Positions 53,854 to 63,139 of a stretch of DNA of 64,000 bases are shown here, one piece after another. The notes beneath the pieces are model-generated. The model worked only from the letters and a program-made list of their open reading frames with translations. It did no database searches and was not told the origin of the DNA. Positions within the stretch are counted from its first letter, which is position 1; every line of letters begins with the position of its first letter. The position numbers and the translations under genes were made by a program. The stretch comes from Anaerolineaceae bacterium (GTDB lineage: Bacteria > Chloroflexota > Anaerolineae > Anaerolineales > Anaerolineaceae), in assembly GCA_003524305.1 (NCBI GenBank), contig DQHW01000007.1, forward strand, positions 1-64,000. Reading direction: 5' to 3'.

Positions 53854-53981
53854 GCACACCGATAAATGCGCCACCCCGGTGAACCTGGGGCATGTGCACA
53901 CGGATAAATGCGCCACCCCGGTGAACCTGGGGCATGTGCGCACCGATTAACGCCACGCGCACCGATAAATGCCGTGCGCAT
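53854..53981. repeat. 42-bp tandem repeats, right cluster
   Basis: Two nearly identical units start at 53854 and 53896 (period 42 bp), followed by two partial units (53938 and 53958). Each full unit contains ATAAATGCGCCACCCCGG and a CCCCGG-TGAA-CCTGGGG hairpin. The left copy is at 52264-52310. Confidence 0.88.
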
Positions 53982-53987
53982 CGAAAT

Positions 53988-54185
53988 TTAATAAACACGG
54001 ATTTCCATGTCTTTTGATGCTGAAACCACCAGACTCTGGATGACCTTGTTCAATGCATCCGCCACAAATTCAGCCTTCTTGGGGTTACCGGCAACACCTA
54101 TGATGGGGTTTTGAAAGAAAGTGGAATGATCAACCAAAAAGAGGAAACAAGTGGGGTTTATGCGGCTGATTTCTGCAGAATACAT
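53988..54185 (-). pseudogene. 5' fragment of a VWA-domain protein gene
   Basis: The ATG at 54185 has a good GGAGG site and the reading starts like known VWA-domain proteins (SAEISRINPTCFLFLVD, then KAEFVADALNKVIQSLV). The MIDAS motif expected as DxSxS reads DHSTF, so metal binding is lost. The frame stops after 65 residues, next to the repeat cluster, where a full domain needs about 200. It is a truncated remnant. Confidence 0.65.
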
Positions 54186-55173
54186 ATGGAACCTCCAGGT
54201 AAATTAGTATTATCTGAATTCCACGTCAAAACAAAATCACCTTCATTTATGTGCGACTTGCAAAGAATTTTGGAAATATTGACTTTAGTATAGCATTTTC
54301 TGCTCCTCCTTGCCTCGAATTTATCGATTATTTCTTGCAATTCAGAGTATTGGGTATGGTAAACACTCCTCATCAAACACATTGGAGCCAACGATGATTA
54401 CTTGATACCACCTTCTTAGGACAAACTGTTTTTATAAACATCTTGATATGGGTATTTTGCCGAGAGTTTCATTACTACATAGCGTGCTGTTCTTATAATT
54501 TTCGCAGCTAGAAAAACATACTTTAACCGGAATGTTTTTATTTGCTATCGGTATTCTGAAATGTGGAGAGAATCAAACTTGAATAGTAAAAATAGGTTGT
54601 ATGCAAGCATCATCATCTGAAAAATGGCTTCATTTGCTCAAAACGATTTCAGCAAAAGATGTCCCACCGCCATACCATATTTGGCTTCTTTGATGTGATT
54701 CATCTTTATCTTATTGGTTGAATCAATATCAAACACCAGATCGGTGTCAATCAGTTCAAAAATACCATTGGTCTTTGCATTTTTGAGTAAAAGAAATGGC
54801 CGCATTAGACGTCAGATTCTTGGCTGCAAAATCAATATTATTGATCAAAATTAAACCCTTTTTCACACAATTGTTTTTTTCTACTTTAATTTTAACATGC
54901 GTAAGAGGTGTGAAAATTAGCCGTTTCAACCACTTTTTCTTTCACCCAAAAGGTGAAAGACCAACTTGGCAAACCCCTTATGTTTTCAGATCAAAACCGT
55001 TCGTTTTGTCGATTTTTTGATTAATCAACATGGAATGCGAGTAATATATAATTACAGATATGTATTATTACCTCTTGGTCTTATTGTATAGCTTGTGATT
55101 TGGCAAAAAAGCTGATGAGCGGTTGATAGACCGAGAGGTATTTAATAAATCTTCATAACAAGGAAGAAACACT
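54186..55173. other. AT-rich spacer with probable decayed coding sequence
   Basis: No intact gene is supported. A 55-codon minus-strand frame (54638-54805) reads like coding sequence (KTNGIFELIDTDLVFDID), and a neighbouring frame (NNIDFAAKNLTSNAAISF) may be its upstream part after a frameshift near 54785. A second frame at 54158-54391 is not recognised. TATAAT at 55047-55052 may belong to the hydrolase promoter. The segment looks like decaying accessory DNA. Confidence 0.5.
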
Positions 55174-55995
55174 ATGGACATTTTTCAGGGTGATGTGATC
55201 GCGAATGGCGTCAAACTTCATTATTACCGCACTGGCGGTAATAAACCTTCCATGGTGCTATTGCACGGCGTAACAGATGACGGCTTATGTTGGTCACCTG
55301 TTGCAGAAATGTTGTCAAATCAATTCGATGTGGTTATGGTTGACTTACGCGGCCACGGAAAATCCAAAGCACCTGATGATGGATACACCCTTTCAGTAAT
55401 GGCGGGTGAGGTAGTCGCACTAATTAATGAGTTGAAATTGGATCACCCCATCATCATGGGACACTCCATGGGAGCAATTACGGCGTTGACTCTCGCGGGT
55501 CTCTACCCGGATGCAGCCAAAGCCATCATCCTCGAGGATCCTCCTCCTTTTTGGATGATCAAGAAAACGGATACAGACGAACCGCAAAAACCTAATCCTC
55601 TTGCGTTTTGGATAGCGTCTAACAAGCGAAAAACAAAAGAAGATTTGCTTGAAGAAGTTCGTACCTTTAACCCTGGCTGGGCTGAGGCTGAACTTGAACC
55701 ATGGGTGAATTCAAAGCTCCGTTACAGCCCGAAAATTGTAAAATTAGTTGAGATGGTGGATCTTTCGTCGATGGGATTTGAGGAACTTTTTAAGAAAATT
55801 TCGTGCCCTGCATTGATACTAACCGCGGATCCCAATAAAGGTGCCATCCTGGTTGAAAAAGACGTTTCACTGCTAAACCAATGGATTCCACAGCTTGAGG
55901 TGGTTCAGATCGACGGTGCCGGACACAACATCCGCCGCGACCAATTTGAAAGCTATATGAAAGCCGTTCAGACCTTTTTGACAAATATAGTTTAA
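55174..55995 (+). CDS. Alpha/beta-hydrolase
   Basis: This is a 273-residue cytoplasmic alpha/beta-hydrolase fold protein. The oxyanion region is LLHGVTDDG, the nucleophile is S98 in GHSMG, a likely acid is D219 in LTADPNKG, and the histidine is H251 in GAGHNIRR. The substrate is unknown. An AAGGAAG ribosome site precedes the ATG. It stands alone between the decayed island and the convergent xylose operon. Confidence 0.87.
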   Translation: MDIFQGDVIANGVKLHYYRTGGNKPSMVLLHGVTDDGLCWSPVAEMLSNQFDVVMVDLRGHGKSKAPDDGYTLSVMAGEVVALINELKLDHPIIMGHSMGAITALTLAGLYPDAAKAIILEDPPPFWMIKKTDTDEPQKPNPLAFWIASNKRKTKEDLLEEVRTFNPGWAEAELEPWVNSKLRYSPKIVKLVEMVDLSSMGFEELFKKISCPALILTADPNKGAILVEKDVSLLNQWIPQLEVVQIDGAGHNIRRDQFESYMKAVQTFLTNIV

Positions 55996-56087
55996 AAACT
56001 AGAGGTTGATTATTTTTTCAGGTTATATTTTGATCGACAGATTGTGTGGGTAATCAATCCAGTTATAAGGTCCTTTTATTCAACTAA

Positions 56088-56124
56088 CAAAAAAATTAGG
56101 CTGCCCCATACTTATGGAGCAGCT
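56088..56124 (-). terminator. Terminator of the xylose operon
   Basis: On the minus strand GCTGC-T-CCAT / ATGG-G-GCAGC (56100-56123, one mismatch) is followed by CCTAATTTTTTTG. It lies just after the xylB stop and is well placed to end the long minus-strand operon. Confidence 0.8.
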
Positions 56125-56152
56125 TATTTATCTAGTGAGGCTAAGATTGTTT

Positions 56153-57652
56153 TTAGTTTATTTCTGACAGAGCAGCGAACTTGTTTTTCAACACTGGGTA
56201 TAAATCACGATAGATGGAATAAACCTTATTGTAAATTTCGACCTGTTCAGGGTCAGGAGAAGTGCTGCCGGTGATCTTGATGCAGGCATTACAGGCGGTG
56301 GGCACATCCTTCCAGGCACCGCCGGCAACACCGGCCAGCAGGGCAGCCCCATAAGCGCTGCCTTCAGCGGAGTTGACGGTAACCAGTTCCACATCCAATA
56401 CCGAGGCGAGGATCTGCCTCCACAGCGCACTCTTGGTGCCGCCGCCAGAGGCGCGTACCTGGGTGATCTTGCCCAAGCCGGCGTTTTTGATCAAAGTGAA
56501 ACTGTCTTTAAGTCCAAAAGAGACGCCTTCAAGGACGGCACGTGTCATATGGGCTTGCGTATGCCGAAGAGTCAACCCAATAAAAGCGCCCCTGGCCAAA
56601 GGATCGGGATGCGGGGTTCTTTCTCCTGTCAGGTAAGGCAAGAAGACCAAGCCTTCGCTGCCGGCAGGGATGTTTTCGGCACTTTTCAACAGCGTGTCGA
56701 AATCCATTTTGGGGGCGAGTGTGTCGCGGTACCATTGCAGACTTCCGGCGGCAGAAAGCATGACACCCATGAAGTGCCACATGCCTGGTACGGCATGACA
56801 GAAGGCGTGCAGGCGACCGGCAGGTTCAATGTATGCGGCAGGAGTGGTCGCAAAAACCACACCGCTGGTGCCCAGGGTGAGCGAAACCACACCGGGTTCC
56901 ACCGCACCCATACCCACTGCACCGGCGGCTTGATCGCCTCCGCCAGCCACAACAGGGGTGCCTTCTTTCAATCCGGTTAATGCCGCAGCTTCATGATTGA
57001 TGACACCGGTTATCTCTGTGCCTTCAAAAGTTCGGGGCATCCAGGCATTTGGAATTTCAAGAGCCGAAAGAACCTCAGTTGACCAATCGCGTGCGTGAAG
57101 ATCAAAGAGCACGGTGCCGGCGCCGTCGGCTTTATCCATGGCATAATTGCCGGTTAGTTTATAACGGATATAATCTTTTGGGAGTAATACATGTTTGGCT
57201 TTCGTGAAAACTTCAGGTTCGTTTTCTTTAACCCACAATATCTTGGGGGCAGTAAACCCGGTGAGCGCAACGTTGCCGGTGATCTGGATGAAAGCCTCTT
57301 TGCCTATTTTTTCGTGAATTTTGTCGCATTGAGACTGCGTACGTTGATCGTTCCACAAGATGGCAGGGCGTAAAACTTTGCCATCTTCATCCATGAGCAC
57401 AAGGCCGTGCATTTGACCGGTCAAGCCAATGGCGCTGACCTGATCGCCGCGGATTTTGGCAGTTTCGAGGGCGGATTTAATGCTGGTTGAGACAGCCTGC
57501 CACCATTCCTGCGGGTCTTGTTCAGACCAAAGCGGATGGGGGGTTTGCAGTGTGTGCGGAGCCGATGCAACAGACACCACCTTACCTTTTTCATCAATGA
57601 TCAAAGCTTTGCTGGAGGTTGTAGAGGTGTCGATGCCCAGAAAATATGCCAT
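56153..57652 (-). CDS. xylB: Xylulokinase
   Basis: This FGGY-family kinase phosphorylates D-xylulose to xylulose-5-phosphate. The 499 residues begin with the phosphate-1 motif FLGIDTSTTSSKALI. GLTGQMHGLVLMD (about 73-85) is specific to xylulokinases. The catalytic aspartate is in GGGDQAAGAVG, and the adenosine motif lies in ASGGGTKSALWRQILA. It follows xylA by 20 bp and is the last gene of the operon. Confidence 0.95.
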   Translation of the reverse strand: MAYFLGIDTSTTSSKALIIDEKGKVVSVASAPHTLQTPHPLWSEQDPQEWWQAVSTSIKSALETAKIRGDQVSAIGLTGQMHGLVLMDEDGKVLRPAILWNDQRTQSQCDKIHEKIGKEAFIQITGNVALTGFTAPKILWVKENEPEVFTKAKHVLLPKDYIRYKLTGNYAMDKADGAGTVLFDLHARDWSTEVLSALEIPNAWMPRTFEGTEITGVINHEAAALTGLKEGTPVVAGGGDQAAGAVGMGAVEPGVVSLTLGTSGVVFATTPAAYIEPAGRLHAFCHAVPGMWHFMGVMLSAAGSLQWYRDTLAPKMDFDTLLKSAENIPAGSEGLVFLPYLTGERTPHPDPLARGAFIGLTLRHTQAHMTRAVLEGVSFGLKDSFTLIKNAGLGKITQVRASGGGTKSALWRQILASVLDVELVTVNSAEGSAYGAALLAGVAGGAWKDVPTACNACIKITGSTSPDPEQVEIYNKVYSIYRDLYPVLKNKFAALSEIN

Positions 57653-57672
57653 ATGATTACTCCAAAGCGTGA

Positions 57673-58839
57673 TTAGCGAACACCGAGCAAGATTTCAACA
57701 GTAAGTTGATCAAGGTGTTCATAGTCCAACCCGCGGGCTGCGATGGCAGGACGGTCAAAAACCTGCTGCTTGAGTGCCGTTGCTTTATCCGCGGAGTATT
57801 TACCCATAAATTTATTCATTGATCCATCGTCTGCATTGACTTGGGCCAGGATGCCTTGAATTTCTTTGTCAGCATTCCATCTTGCCACTTTTTCTTTCAA
57901 AATGAGATATGTGCGCATGCATCCACGAGCGAAGTGTTTGACACCTTCATAGTCCTCTGTACGGTAGGCGTGTGCATCGAAATGGCGGCTGCCGTCATAC
58001 TTGTAATCTTCAAGCAGCTTTACTAAAAAGAATGCGGCTTTTTGGTTGACCATGCCGAAGCGGAAATCCTGGTCGTACCGACCAAAGGATTGATCGTTTA
58101 GGTCAATGTGGAAAAGCTTGCCGGCATCCAGGGCTTGCCCGACGCCGTGGGCGAAGTTTAAGCCAGCCATGTGTTCGTGGGCTACTTCGGGGTTGACCCC
58201 AACCATCTCGGGATGATCGAGCGTGGCAATGAAACCCAACATGTGGCCGGTGGTGGCGTTGTACATATCGCCCCGAGGTTCATTGGGTTTGGCTTCGAGC
58301 GCAAATTTCAGGTCATATTTTTGATCTTTGACATAATCACACAAGTAGTTCATGGCTTCGCGCATACGTTTTGTAGAAGTAACCGGATCTTTGGAGGCAT
58401 CTGTTTCGGTGCCTTCACGTCCGCCCCAGAAGACATAAACCCTTGCGCCGAGTTCAACACCCAGGTCAATGTTGGCCATAACTTTTTGCAAGGCATAAGC
58501 GCGAACCTTGGGGTCGTTGGATGTGAAAGCGCCGTCTTTGAAGATGGGGTCGCCAAAAAGGTTGGTGGTGGCCATGGGCACAACCAGACCGGTATCTGCC
58601 AGGGCTTTTTTGAAATCTTTAATGATGGCGGCACGTTCAGAGGGGGTTGAGTTGATGGGAATCAGGTCGTCATCATGAAAGTTGACACCCCAGGCGCCGA
58701 CTTCAGCCAAAAGATGTACAAGTTCAACCGGAGATTTCTTGGCGCGAGTGGGCTCACCAAATGGATCGCGTCCTGTGCTGCCAACGGTCCACAGACCGAA
58801 GGTAAATTTGTGTTCAGGTTTTGGAAGATATTCAGTCAC
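57673..58839 (-). CDS. xylA: Xylose isomerase (class I)
   Basis: This TIM-barrel enzyme interconverts D-xylose and D-xylulose with two divalent metals. At 388 residues without an N-terminal extension it is a class I enzyme. Active-site parts are WGVNFHDDDL, the metal ligand in LEAKPNEPRGDMYN, VNPEVAHEHMAG and FHIDLNDQ. Substrate comes from the beta-xylosidase encoded 21 bp upstream, and the product goes to XylB. Confidence 0.96.
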   Translation of the reverse strand: MTEYLPKPEHKFTFGLWTVGSTGRDPFGEPTRAKKSPVELVHLLAEVGAWGVNFHDDDLIPINSTPSERAAIIKDFKKALADTGLVVPMATTNLFGDPIFKDGAFTSNDPKVRAYALQKVMANIDLGVELGARVYVFWGGREGTETDASKDPVTSTKRMREAMNYLCDYVKDQKYDLKFALEAKPNEPRGDMYNATTGHMLGFIATLDHPEMVGVNPEVAHEHMAGLNFAHGVGQALDAGKLFHIDLNDQSFGRYDQDFRFGMVNQKAAFFLVKLLEDYKYDGSRHFDAHAYRTEDYEGVKHFARGCMRTYLILKEKVARWNADKEIQGILAQVNADDGSMNKFMGKYSADKATALKQQVFDRPAIAARGLDYEHLDQLTVEILLGVR

Positions 58840-58860
58840 AACTAGCTCCTTATTACAATA

Positions 58861-61005
58861 TTATTTTACAGTAAATGTCGTAATCAATGGTTTGGGTGCA
58901 CCTAATGCTTGTCCGCGGGGGCTGGGTGAACAGCCGCCTACTTCCAACCGAAAATCACCAGGTTCGAGGGTGAGTTTACCGTCATCATTGAAGAACGACA
59001 TCATTTCAGGGGTTATAGTGAATTCAATTGATCTGCTGGCTCCTGGCTGCAGTTCGAACCTTTCAAAACCAACCAGGTGCTGCAATGGAACGGTGGTGGA
59101 GGCTTGCAGGTCACTCAGATAGATTTGGGCAACTTCAGCAGCGGTTTGATTGCCGGTGTTGGTCACTGTAAATTGGATGGAAAGTGTATCGCCTGATTGA
59201 AGGGTTTCTTTTTCCAATTTCAGTTTGGAGTATTCAAAGGTGGTGTAGCTCAAGCCATAGCCGAAGGGGAAGAGAGGTTCATCGGTCATATAACGGTAAG
59301 TGCGACCAGTCATGCTGTAATCATCAAAAGCGGGAAGCTGTTCTAGTGATTTGGGAAAGGTCAAAGGCAGTTTGCCTGAAGGAGCAACGTCGCCAAAGAG
59401 CACATCAGCAACAGCTTTGCCGCCTTCCATGCCGGGATACCATACAAACAAAATCGCATCCACCATATCTTCAACTTCACCCAGGGCAATCGGGCTGCCG
59501 CCGGTAAGAACCAGCACAATTTTGGCTCCTGCGATGGAAAGTTCCTTGATGTAATTTGCCTGGCTGGCAGGCAATGAAATGCTTTCACGGTCACCATTTT
59601 GCGGAGAGAGCAGCGATTCACCTTCTTCACCTTCAATAAATGAGGAGGAGCCGCCGCAGACGATGGCAAAATCCGCAGATTGTGCCATGCCGGGTGCCCA
59701 GGTCTCTTTCACTTCTCTGGCGTGTTTTAATAATGCGCCGGAGTGGTATTCCATGCCCATTCCTTCTGGCAGGCGGCCGGTGATGCCTTCAAGCAGGGTG
59801 GTCATTTGATTATTGAAACCATAGTAATTGCCCAATAACACCTCAATGCTGGTGGCTGTGGGGCCGGTGACGAAGATTTTTTTAGTGGAAGGTTTGATAG
59901 GCAGGATGTTGCCTTTATTTTTAAGCAAAACAACAACCTCGGTTGCAGTTTTATAGGCAAGTTTGCGATGTTTGTCACATGCCACCACATCGGTGGATAT
60001 CGAAGCGTAAGGTACAGATTCTTGCGGGTCAAACATGCCCAGTTTCATACGGGTTAGCATAGTGCGTTCAAGTGAGATATCCACTTCGGTTTCAGTTAGA
60101 ATACCACGTTGAATGGCTTCAGGAATCTGATCGTAAACGTGGTCGCAGCCCAAATCACAGCCGGCTTTGATGGCCATGGCAGCAGATTCGGCTTCATCTT
60201 TGGTGACTTTATGGTTGAGATGAAAATCAGATAATGCCATGCAATCTGAAACAAAATGACCTTTGAATTGCCATTCGCCGCGCAAAACTTTATCAATTAA
60301 TAGTTCACTTGCACAGCAAACTTCATCCAGTGTGCGGTTATACGCGCCCATTACAGATTCAACATTGGCTTCGGTAACCAGTTTTTTAAAGGCAGGAAGA
60401 TAAGTATCGTAAAGTTCGCGTTTTGTGACGATGGCATTGAAGATATGACGATCTTTTTCAGGACCGGAATGCACGGCATAATGTTTGGCGCAGGCGGCCA
60501 GTTTGAGATATTTTGGGTCGTCACCTTGCAGCCCTTTGACGAATTCTGCGGCCATTTCACCTGTCAGAAACGGATCTTCACCCCAGGTTTCCTGTCCACG
60601 TCCCCATCGGGGATCGCGGAAGATATTAACATTGGGTGACCAAACGGTTAGGCCTTGATACTGCCCGGTATAGCCATTGCGGCGCAAAGCAGCATGATAC
60701 TTTGCCCGGCCTTCATCACTGATTGCGGTAGCGACCTGGCGGATCAATTCTTTATCCCAAGTGGCGGCCATGCCAATTGCCTGCGGAAAAACTGTGGCAC
60801 GACCATTGCGGGCCATGCCGTGCAGTGCTTCGCTCCAGTAGTTGTAACTTGGGATATTCAAACGCGGAATGGCATGCGCAGGATGGTTCATCAGACCAAT
60901 TTTTTCGTCAAGAGTCAGTCGATTGACCAGATCCTTTGCCCGTTCTGAGAACGGGAGGTTTGTGTTCAGGTACGCAAGGTGGTCCGCGTGTTCACTTTCA
61001 CTCAT
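58861..61005 (-). CDS. GH3 beta-xylosidase
   Basis: This 714-residue family 3 enzyme releases xylose from xylo-oligosaccharides. NYWSEALHGMAR and VWSPNVNIFRDPRWGRGQET are typical of the xylosidase branch. The nucleophile is D254 in FVSDCMAL. The sandwich domain and a C-terminal fibronectin-like domain (LVGFERFELQPG) follow. No signal peptide is present, so it acts on imported oligosaccharides. An AAGGAG site precedes the ATG. It lies between the sugar permease genes and xylA. Confidence 0.93.
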   Translation of the reverse strand: MSESEHADHLAYLNTNLPFSERAKDLVNRLTLDEKIGLMNHPAHAIPRLNIPSYNYWSEALHGMARNGRATVFPQAIGMAATWDKELIRQVATAISDEGRAKYHAALRRNGYTGQYQGLTVWSPNVNIFRDPRWGRGQETWGEDPFLTGEMAAEFVKGLQGDDPKYLKLAACAKHYAVHSGPEKDRHIFNAIVTKRELYDTYLPAFKKLVTEANVESVMGAYNRTLDEVCCASELLIDKVLRGEWQFKGHFVSDCMALSDFHLNHKVTKDEAESAAMAIKAGCDLGCDHVYDQIPEAIQRGILTETEVDISLERTMLTRMKLGMFDPQESVPYASISTDVVACDKHRKLAYKTATEVVVLLKNKGNILPIKPSTKKIFVTGPTATSIEVLLGNYYGFNNQMTTLLEGITGRLPEGMGMEYHSGALLKHAREVKETWAPGMAQSADFAIVCGGSSSFIEGEEGESLLSPQNGDRESISLPASQANYIKELSIAGAKIVLVLTGGSPIALGEVEDMVDAILFVWYPGMEGGKAVADVLFGDVAPSGKLPLTFPKSLEQLPAFDDYSMTGRTYRYMTDEPLFPFGYGLSYTTFEYSKLKLEKETLQSGDTLSIQFTVTNTGNQTAAEVAQIYLSDLQASTTVPLQHLVGFERFELQPGASRSIEFTITPEMMSFFNDDGKLTLEPGDFRLEVGGCSPSPRGQALGAPKPLITTFTVK

Positions 61006-61124
61006 AAGGTACTCCTTAGTAATAATTTCAAAACCATTAGTGCCATTTTCCGTGGAATCTCAAAGAGTACCTTGCAGTACTTCGAGCATTTCTGGTACTA
61101 ACACCATGTGAATTTGTTGAATAA

Positions 61125-61994
61125 CTAACCCTTTACTGCACCTGCGGTTAACCCAGCAACGATTTGTTTTTCAGCAAAGAAATAGAAGATGATGGTCGGG
61201 ATGGAAGATAAGGCTACAAAAGCAGAGATTATTGCCAGGTCTTGTGAGTATTGTCCCTGAAATTGCATGGTGCCTAGCGGCAAGGTCCACAATTTATCGC
61301 TGTTCAAGACAACGAGTGGCACAAGCAGATCATTCCAACTGGCAATCATAATTAATGCTGCAATGGCTGCCAGAGAAGGTTTTACAAGCGGAAGCAAGAT
61401 GCGCCAGAAAAAATCAAAGTTGGTACAGCCGTCAATATAGGCAGCATCTTGTAGTTCTTTTGGGACAGCGGTGAAGAATCCTCGCAAGATCATGATGTTA
61501 CCTGAAAGTTGAAAAGCGGTTTGAACAAGGATAACACCCATCAAACTGTCAATCATATTAATACCGTATTGTTCCAATTGCCGTAGAACAAAATAGACTG
61601 GCAAGATTGCAACATTGATGGGGAACATCAACCCAACAGTAAATAGATTGAAGATCCAGTTTTTACCGCGAAACTCGAGGCGGGCGAAAACAAAAGACAC
61701 CAGGGAACATAGAAATACAGTAAGTGCAGTCGTGGAGACCATGACAATTAAACTGTTTTTCATCATGCCCCAAAAACTGGGGGTGGAGAGAATGTTGACG
61801 ATATTATCCCAATTTGGAGGATTAGGAATCGTATAAGGGTGGGAATACATCTGGCCTGTGGTTTTTACGCTGCCAAAAAGCAATATCACAATCGGGATGA
61901 AGATTAAGATCGTTGTGATCGTGAGGAGTATATATTGAAAAAACCTTGGTACTGCTTTTCTCATCCAACGCGGTGTGGGAATAATTCTCTGCAT
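61125..61994 (-). CDS. CUT1 sugar ABC permease (MalG-like)
   Basis: This 289-residue inner-membrane permease has six membrane segments. The EAA-type loop is seen as AAYIDGCTNFDFFWRILLPL, the contact for a shared MsmK-type ATPase that is not encoded here. It pairs with the MalF-like protein encoded 14 bp upstream. Position before beta-xylosidase and xylA suggests xylo-oligosaccharide transport. Confidence 0.92.
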   Translation of the reverse strand: MQRIIPTPRWMRKAVPRFFQYILLTITTILIFIPIVILLFGSVKTTGQMYSHPYTIPNPPNWDNIVNILSTPSFWGMMKNSLIVMVSTTALTVFLCSLVSFVFARLEFRGKNWIFNLFTVGLMFPINVAILPVYFVLRQLEQYGINMIDSLMGVILVQTAFQLSGNIMILRGFFTAVPKELQDAAYIDGCTNFDFFWRILLPLVKPSLAAIAALIMIASWNDLLVPLVVLNSDKLWTLPLGTMQFQGQYSQDLAIISAFVALSSIPTIIFYFFAEKQIVAGLTAGAVKG

Positions 61995-62008
61995 GTTGAA
62001 AAACCTTT

Positions 62009-62950
62009 CTAAAGGCCAGTCAGGTAATCTGGTTTATTGGTCAATTGCCGATAAAGTAACGAGAAAATGACACAAACGAGGAACATGATAATTGCCACGG
62101 CAGAGCCGTATCCAAATTGGAATCTGACAAAACCAAAACGGTACATATAGGTTGCCATAACCTCGCTTGCGTTTACCGGTCCACCTTTGGTCATAACCCA
62201 GACCAGGATAAACTGCTGAATAGAGCCTAAAACTGACATTTGTACCGAAGTTCTAATTGTGCCGCTTAAAAGAGGTAAGGTGATGTACCAAAAATTCTGA
62301 AAAGAATTGGCACCATCCATGCGTGCCGCCTCTTCAATTTCCGTAGGAATGTTTTGAAGTCCGGTTAAATAAAGCAGCATGTGAAAACCAAAATATTTCC
62401 AGGTTAGAACCACAAAAACTGCAAAAAGAACGATATTCATATCTGCAAGCCAGTTGACAGGGTTAACCCCCAAGGCAACCAGAATGCCGTTTATGAATCC
62501 GCGTTCAGGGTCTGGATTGTACAGGAGCATCCACATAATGGCAGCATTAACTTCTGAAAGTACATACGGAAGGAAAAAAATGGTTCTGAACAATGCTCGA
62601 CCAGGAAGATCACGGGCGACCATGGTAGAAAGAATTATTGCTGCTGGCAATTGAAGTACCAATGAAAGTACGATAATGATGACAACATTCAAAACAGATT
62701 TCTGGAATACTGTGTCGATAAGAATTTTTCTGTAATTTTCCAGCCCAATATTCTTGGTGGCTTCCCCCAAACCCTTCCAATCAAAAGTGCTGTAATAAGT
62801 TGAGCGGAAAATCGGGTAAATCACAAAAAGCAAAAAGATAACGAGTGCTGGAAAAAGAAACAGAATGATGACCATTCGGTCTTTTGCTTTACGTGAAAGC
62901 CCCGAAGGTTTTGGATATAATGAATTTTCTTGAGCAGGGTTTGATTGCAT
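62009..62950 (-). CDS. CUT1 sugar ABC permease (MalF-like)
   Basis: This 313-residue permease has about six membrane helices and the EAA-type loop EAARMDGANSFQNFWYITLPL. It is the first permease after the substrate-binding protein gene. No ATPase gene is present in the visible part of the operon, as is common for CUT1 systems using a general ATPase. Confidence 0.92.
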   Translation of the reverse strand: MQSNPAQENSLYPKPSGLSRKAKDRMVIILFLFPALVIFLLFVIYPIFRSTYYSTFDWKGLGEATKNIGLENYRKILIDTVFQKSVLNVVIIIVLSLVLQLPAAIILSTMVARDLPGRALFRTIFFLPYVLSEVNAAIMWMLLYNPDPERGFINGILVALGVNPVNWLADMNIVLFAVFVVLTWKYFGFHMLLYLTGLQNIPTEIEEAARMDGANSFQNFWYITLPLLSGTIRTSVQMSVLGSIQQFILVWVMTKGGPVNASEVMATYMYRFGFVRFQFGYGSAVAIIMFLVCVIFSLLYRQLTNKPDYLTGL

Positions 62951-63093
62951 AATTATCTCTTTCTGTGATTGAGAATATTCGGGTGTTCGATTTGAAAATT
63001 GCGGATTTTTTCCGAATACTGTCCCACAGGAAGCTCGTTGCTGCTTATGCCATTTTCTTGTTTTTTACCTGGGGAACTGACCTAATTGTTGCA

Positions 63094-63128
63094 ATTTTGC
63101 AGGTGCGGGTAAACCGCACCTGCAAAAT
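63094..63128 (-). terminator. Intercistronic hairpin after the CUT1 binding-protein gene
   Basis: A 15-bp perfect stem (ATTTTGCAGGTGCGG 63094-63108 / CCGCACCTGCAAAAT 63114-63128, 5-nt loop) lies between binding protein and permease genes. No T-run follows. It probably protects the upstream message and lowers permease expression. Confidence 0.75.
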
Positions 63129-63139
63129 ATTACAAAGAA

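Noticed and set aside
53854..53981. Possible CRISPR array
   Set aside because: The units are directly adjacent (42-bp period) with no unique spacers of constant length, and no cas genes are present.
53778..53981. Minus-strand frame coding repeated AHAPGSPGWRIY units
   Set aside because: It is only the translation of the non-coding 42-bp repeats and has no ribosome site.
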